Source: Bradyrhizobium diazoefficiens
GTDB lineage: Bacteria; Pseudomonadota; Alphaproteobacteria; Rhizobiales; Xanthobacteraceae
Direction: 5' to 3'
DNA: 64,000 nt
Assembly (NCBI RefSeq): GCF_016616425.1
Contig: NZ_CP067101.1
Coordinates: 6,324,001-6,388,000 of the forward strand
The notes below the pieces were generated by a model, which had not been told where the DNA came from, searched no databases, and saw only the letters and a list, made by a program, of their open reading frames with translations. The translations under genes were made by a program, and so were the position numbers. Shown here piece by piece: positions 61,468 to 64,000 of the stretch (its first letter is position 1; each line of letters opens with the position of its first letter).

Positions 61468-63579
61468 TCATTCAGCGGCAATGCCGTGTGGCTGAACGTC
61501 ATCTGCGGTGCCGCTACCCTCCTCATCGCCCGCGAGGAAGTCGGGAAGCGGACCCGCGTCTGCGTCCTGGTCTGCCGCTTGGATAGCGTCAGTGAGGCGC
61601 AGTGGCTCCGGCAGCCATCCCGTGCCCTCGAGAAGGCGCTCGGCTTCGGTTGCCATATCGGCCTTCTTCAGATGGTCGATCAGTTCTGCGGAAGCGTCGC
61701 CCTTTGCTTGCCTCACCGCCTCCAGAATACGTGGCTTGGTGACGCGGCCGAGATAACTATCGACGGTCGGCCGCCAGCCGGCCTGCACCATGTCGAGCCC
61801 GACCGCCCGCGCCAGCACGTCGGCTTGGCCGAGCCTGCGCGCGAGCCCATCAGCGGATACCCGCCCCTGAGCGTAACGGTTCACCGGTTCATAGAGGGCG
61901 TTGACCGAGAACGACGCGCAATGGGCGAACAGGGCTGCTTGCGCGTTGCCGTCCAATGCGCAGAGCGTATCCCAAAGCGCCTTCGCATCGTTCGGGAGCC
62001 GCGCTTTCCAGGCTTCGTGCCTGGCGTCGATGGCCCTGGCCGGCGCGCTGTCCTTCAATCCCGGAGCCTGGGCCGGAAATGTCGGCGTGTGAACCGCGAT
62101 CTCGAGGCAACTGGCGGATGACGCAAACCTGTAGAAGGTCGCCAGCACGAAACTGTGCAGCACCGCCAGGAACGTGATCGAGGGATGCTCGGCGAGCGCG
62201 TCGCGCAACGCCAGCGTTCGATGGGCCGTCAGCTCGGTGATCAGGCGGTCCGGCAGCGGTCTTGCAGCATCGTCCTCATCGTCTTCGGCCGGCTCGGTTG
62301 GCGCGCCACCGACGGTAATGGCGGTACGCTGCACCGGAGCAACGGCTTCCGTCCCATCAACCGTTGCGCTGCCCTGTCCGGGGTCGGTCTCGATGACCGC
62401 AAGTTCATCCTCGGGGCGGACGTAGCCGCGATCCACCGAGAGCCGTCCGTCGGAATCGATGCTGATGAAGACTCCGGCGCGGGCGATGTCGGCCGGATCG
62501 TAGATCATTGGCCGCTCCTCGAATGCGAGCAATGCCGTCTCGATCGCGCCAAGGCGCTGGTCGACCTCCTCGGGGAGTTCGTCAGCATCCTGATACTCGG
62601 CCTCGAGCCTGTCATGCTCGGCATTGAGCGCATCGATCGTGCCCTGCTCCTCGCTGCTGAGCGAGGCCGGCGTTCCCTCCAGTTCCCGCAAACCGCTGGT
62701 GTGGCCGAATGGAAAATCGACTGCCACCGAGATCCACTTCCAGCCCTCCGCTGCGATCACCTCGGCGTCTTGCTTGAGCTTTTCCGTGACGAGGCGGTCG
62801 AGCAGCGCAACGTCTTGGAGCCAGCCACCATCGTCATGCTCGAACAGATCGTGCAGGACCGGACCTCCGGCGCGCTCATACGCCTCGATGCCGACATATT
62901 GCGCACGGCGATCGGACCCGCGCACGGTGTTCTCGGTCAGCATGCGGCGGATCTGGTACGGCTCGTCATAACCGGAGCGGCTGACATTGTCCCAGACCTG
63001 CTCCTGGCGCGCGTGATCGCCGCTCACCGAGAACGCCATCAGCTGCTCCAGCGTCATGCCGTCGTCGGCATAGACCTCATGCAGCTTCGGCGAGACCGAG
63101 GCCAGGCGCAGGCGCTGCTTGACGATTCCCGGCGCCACGAAATGCCGCGCGGCAATGTCCTCTTCGCTCATGCCGAGGTCTCGCAGCATCTGGAATGCGC
63201 GAAACTGATCGAGCGGATGCAGGCCAACCCGCTCATCGTTCTCTGCGATCGAATCGTCTTCCGCAATGCCTCCCTCGCGAACGACGCAGGGCACGGCTTG
63301 CGTCTTGGACATGCGCTTCTGCTTGACCAGGAGCTCGAGAGCACGGTAGCGCCTGCCGCCGGCCGGCACCTCGAACATGCCTGTCTCGTTGCCCTCTTCG
63401 TCCACGATGGCGCGGACATTGAGGCTTTGCAGCAGCGTGCGCTGGGCGATGCTCTCGGCAAGCTGCTCGATCGAGACGCCCGCCTTGACGCGCCGAACGT
63501 TGGACTGGCTCAGCACCAGCTTATTGAAGGGAATGTCACGCGAGGGCGACAGCGTGATCTTTTGGACTGCCTTTGTCAT
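61468..63579 (-). CDS. ParB/RepB-like partition or nuclease-type protein
   Basis: 703 residues from ATG 63579. ParB/Srx N-terminal domain: IPFNKLVLSQSNVRRVKAGV, SIEQLAESIAQRTLLQSLNV, FEVPAGGRRYRALELLVKQK. Next is a ParB HTH: LGMSEEDIAARHFVAPGIVK and DDGMTLEQLMAFSVSGDHAR. A long acidic C-terminal region follows (PTEPAEDDEDDAARPLPDRL). This large ICE-borne ParB is much longer than chromosomal ParB (about 300). It may help maintenance of the excised element; note that parA is missing on the left side. Confidence 0.92.
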   Translation of the reverse strand: MTKAVQKITLSPSRDIPFNKLVLSQSNVRRVKAGVSIEQLAESIAQRTLLQSLNVRAIVDEEGNETGMFEVPAGGRRYRALELLVKQKRMSKTQAVPCVVREGGIAEDDSIAENDERVGLHPLDQFRAFQMLRDLGMSEEDIAARHFVAPGIVKQRLRLASVSPKLHEVYADDGMTLEQLMAFSVSGDHARQEQVWDNVSRSGYDEPYQIRRMLTENTVRGSDRRAQYVGIEAYERAGGPVLHDLFEHDDGGWLQDVALLDRLVTEKLKQDAEVIAAEGWKWISVAVDFPFGHTSGLRELEGTPASLSSEEQGTIDALNAEHDRLEAEYQDADELPEEVDQRLGAIETALLAFEERPMIYDPADIARAGVFISIDSDGRLSVDRGYVRPEDELAVIETDPGQGSATVDGTEAVAPVQRTAITVGGAPTEPAEDDEDDAARPLPDRLITELTAHRTLALRDALAEHPSITFLAVLHSFVLATFYRFASSASCLEIAVHTPTFPAQAPGLKDSAPARAIDARHEAWKARLPNDAKALWDTLCALDGNAQAALFAHCASFSVNALYEPVNRYAQGRVSADGLARRLGQADVLARAVGLDMVQAGWRPTVDSYLGRVTKPRILEAVRQAKGDASAELIDHLKKADMATEAERLLEGTGWLPEPLRLTDAIQAADQDADAGPLPDFLAGDEEGSGTADDVQPHGIAAE

Positions 63580-63588
63580 TTTTCGTCT

Positions 63589-63636
63589 CCACGACGGGCG
63601 GCCGAAAGCCTCTCTCTCGACCTCAACCCGTCGTGG
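63589..63636 (-). promoter_or_regulatory. Hairpin in the ParB-like leader
   Basis: CCACGACGGG (63589-63598) and CCCGTCGTGG (63627-63636) are perfect inverted repeats 28 nt apart, starting 10 nt before the ATG on the minus strand. It could affect ribosome access. Confidence 0.55.
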
Positions 63637-63680
63637 CGCTCGGCGCCGCCCTCTTCCTCTGTCTCGCAGCTAAGCTCCGC

Positions 63681-64000
63681 TCACGCCGCTTTCTGATCTG
63701 CCGCGGCACCATCGGCCGAAGCAGTTGAAATGTCTGCTGGCAGGAAGCCAAGCAGATAATCTGCGGCCTTGCTGGCCTGCGAAGCGGCACGCACGATCGC
63801 GCGGTTGTCCTCACGCAGGACATCCAGCCAGGAACCGATATAGTCGGCGTGCCGCACGGTCGGCACGATGCCGAGCGATGCGCAGGAAAACGCGGCGCAC
63901 AGTTCGGCGATCAATTCCTCGAACGCGTACTTTTTCGTGCCATAGGAACCGCCGAGATCGCGGTTGAGGCGCGAAGGATGACCGCTGGCATGGCCAAGCT
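63681..64000 (-). CDS. ArdC-like antirestriction protein, N-terminus off the window
   Basis: C-terminal 106 residues. GHASGHPSRLNRDLGGSYGT contains the end of the zincin-like HExxH...H region, followed by KKYAFEELIAELCAAFSCAS, HADYIGSWLDVLREDNRAIV and ASKAADYLLGF. This matches ArdC (DUF1738/zincin-like), which protects incoming DNA in the recipient. Minus strand, upstream of the ParB-like gene and probably the first of the right-hand operon visible here. Confidence 0.85.
   Translation of the reverse strand, partial: LGHASGHPSRLNRDLGGSYGTKKYAFEELIAELCAAFSCASLGIVPTVRHADYIGSWLDVLREDNRAIVRAASQASKAADYLLGFLPADISTASADGAAADQKAA

Noticed and set aside
1..64000. CRISPR arrays
   Set aside because: No regularly spaced repeats with unique spacers were seen; the only short arrays are the three iterons and the seven heptamers.

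Overview
The window looks like part of a symbiosis-island-type integrative and conjugative element (ICE) of a Hyphomicrobiales bacterium, most like Mesorhizobium. I infer this from the gene families: replication initiator RepA, TraF peptidase, DUF2840, DUF2285, DUF736, DUF2493, Toprim, a strawberry-notch helicase/methylase, a ParB-like protein, ArdC, a TraA/TraC-type oriT region and a TraR remnant. No nod or nif gene was recognised, and no tRNA or rRNA gene was seen.

Left backbone (1-7.4 kb): a lytic transglycosylase (cut by the window edge), traF and DUF2840 form a tightly packed minus-strand operon. An IS110 relic sits where parA would be expected. Three iteron-like repeats adjoin repA. Next come an excisionase/AlpA-like HTH gene, a DUF6499-DUF2285 gene that seems split by a 1-nt frameshift, a second small DUF2285-like gene, and a divergent XRE regulator that converges on DUF736 across a strong terminator.

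Recombination-rich zone (7-21 kb): two copies of a 1-kb RES/Xre toxin-antitoxin unit bracket a short FtsZ gene, AbiE remnants and a second DUF736 copy. Then come a traA relaxase pseudogene, an oriT that looks intact, traC, a traD cut by IS256 sequence, a D-Ala-D-Ala-ligase-like ATP-grasp gene and a rearranged IS66 element.

Metabolic zone (21-49.4 kb): a complete set (PuuD-like amidotransferase, creatinase-like M24 protein, fused PotBC permease, PotD, PotA, divergent IclR) is encoded at 33.4-40.9 kb. A colinear but deleted paralogue lies at 22.0-24.2 kb, where potA is fused in frame to potC. A second ATP-grasp ligase, a methyltransferase, an amidase and an MmgE/PrpD protein lie between or beside them. 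A GlxA/AraC regulator is divergent from soxBDAG-purU, which feeds sarcosine methyl carbon into folate and formate; the following folD is broken.

Right backbone (50-64 kb): TraR and AbiE remnants, a third XRE-remnant/DUF736 copy, a membrane protein, DUF2493, an SMR exporter, a Toprim gene with a truncated tandem copy of its 5' end, the large helicase/methylase, ParB-like and ArdC (cut by the edge), all on the minus strand. The first and third DUF736 regions are nearly identical direct repeats of about 730 bp, 44.6 kb apart, and they bracket the whole accessory block.
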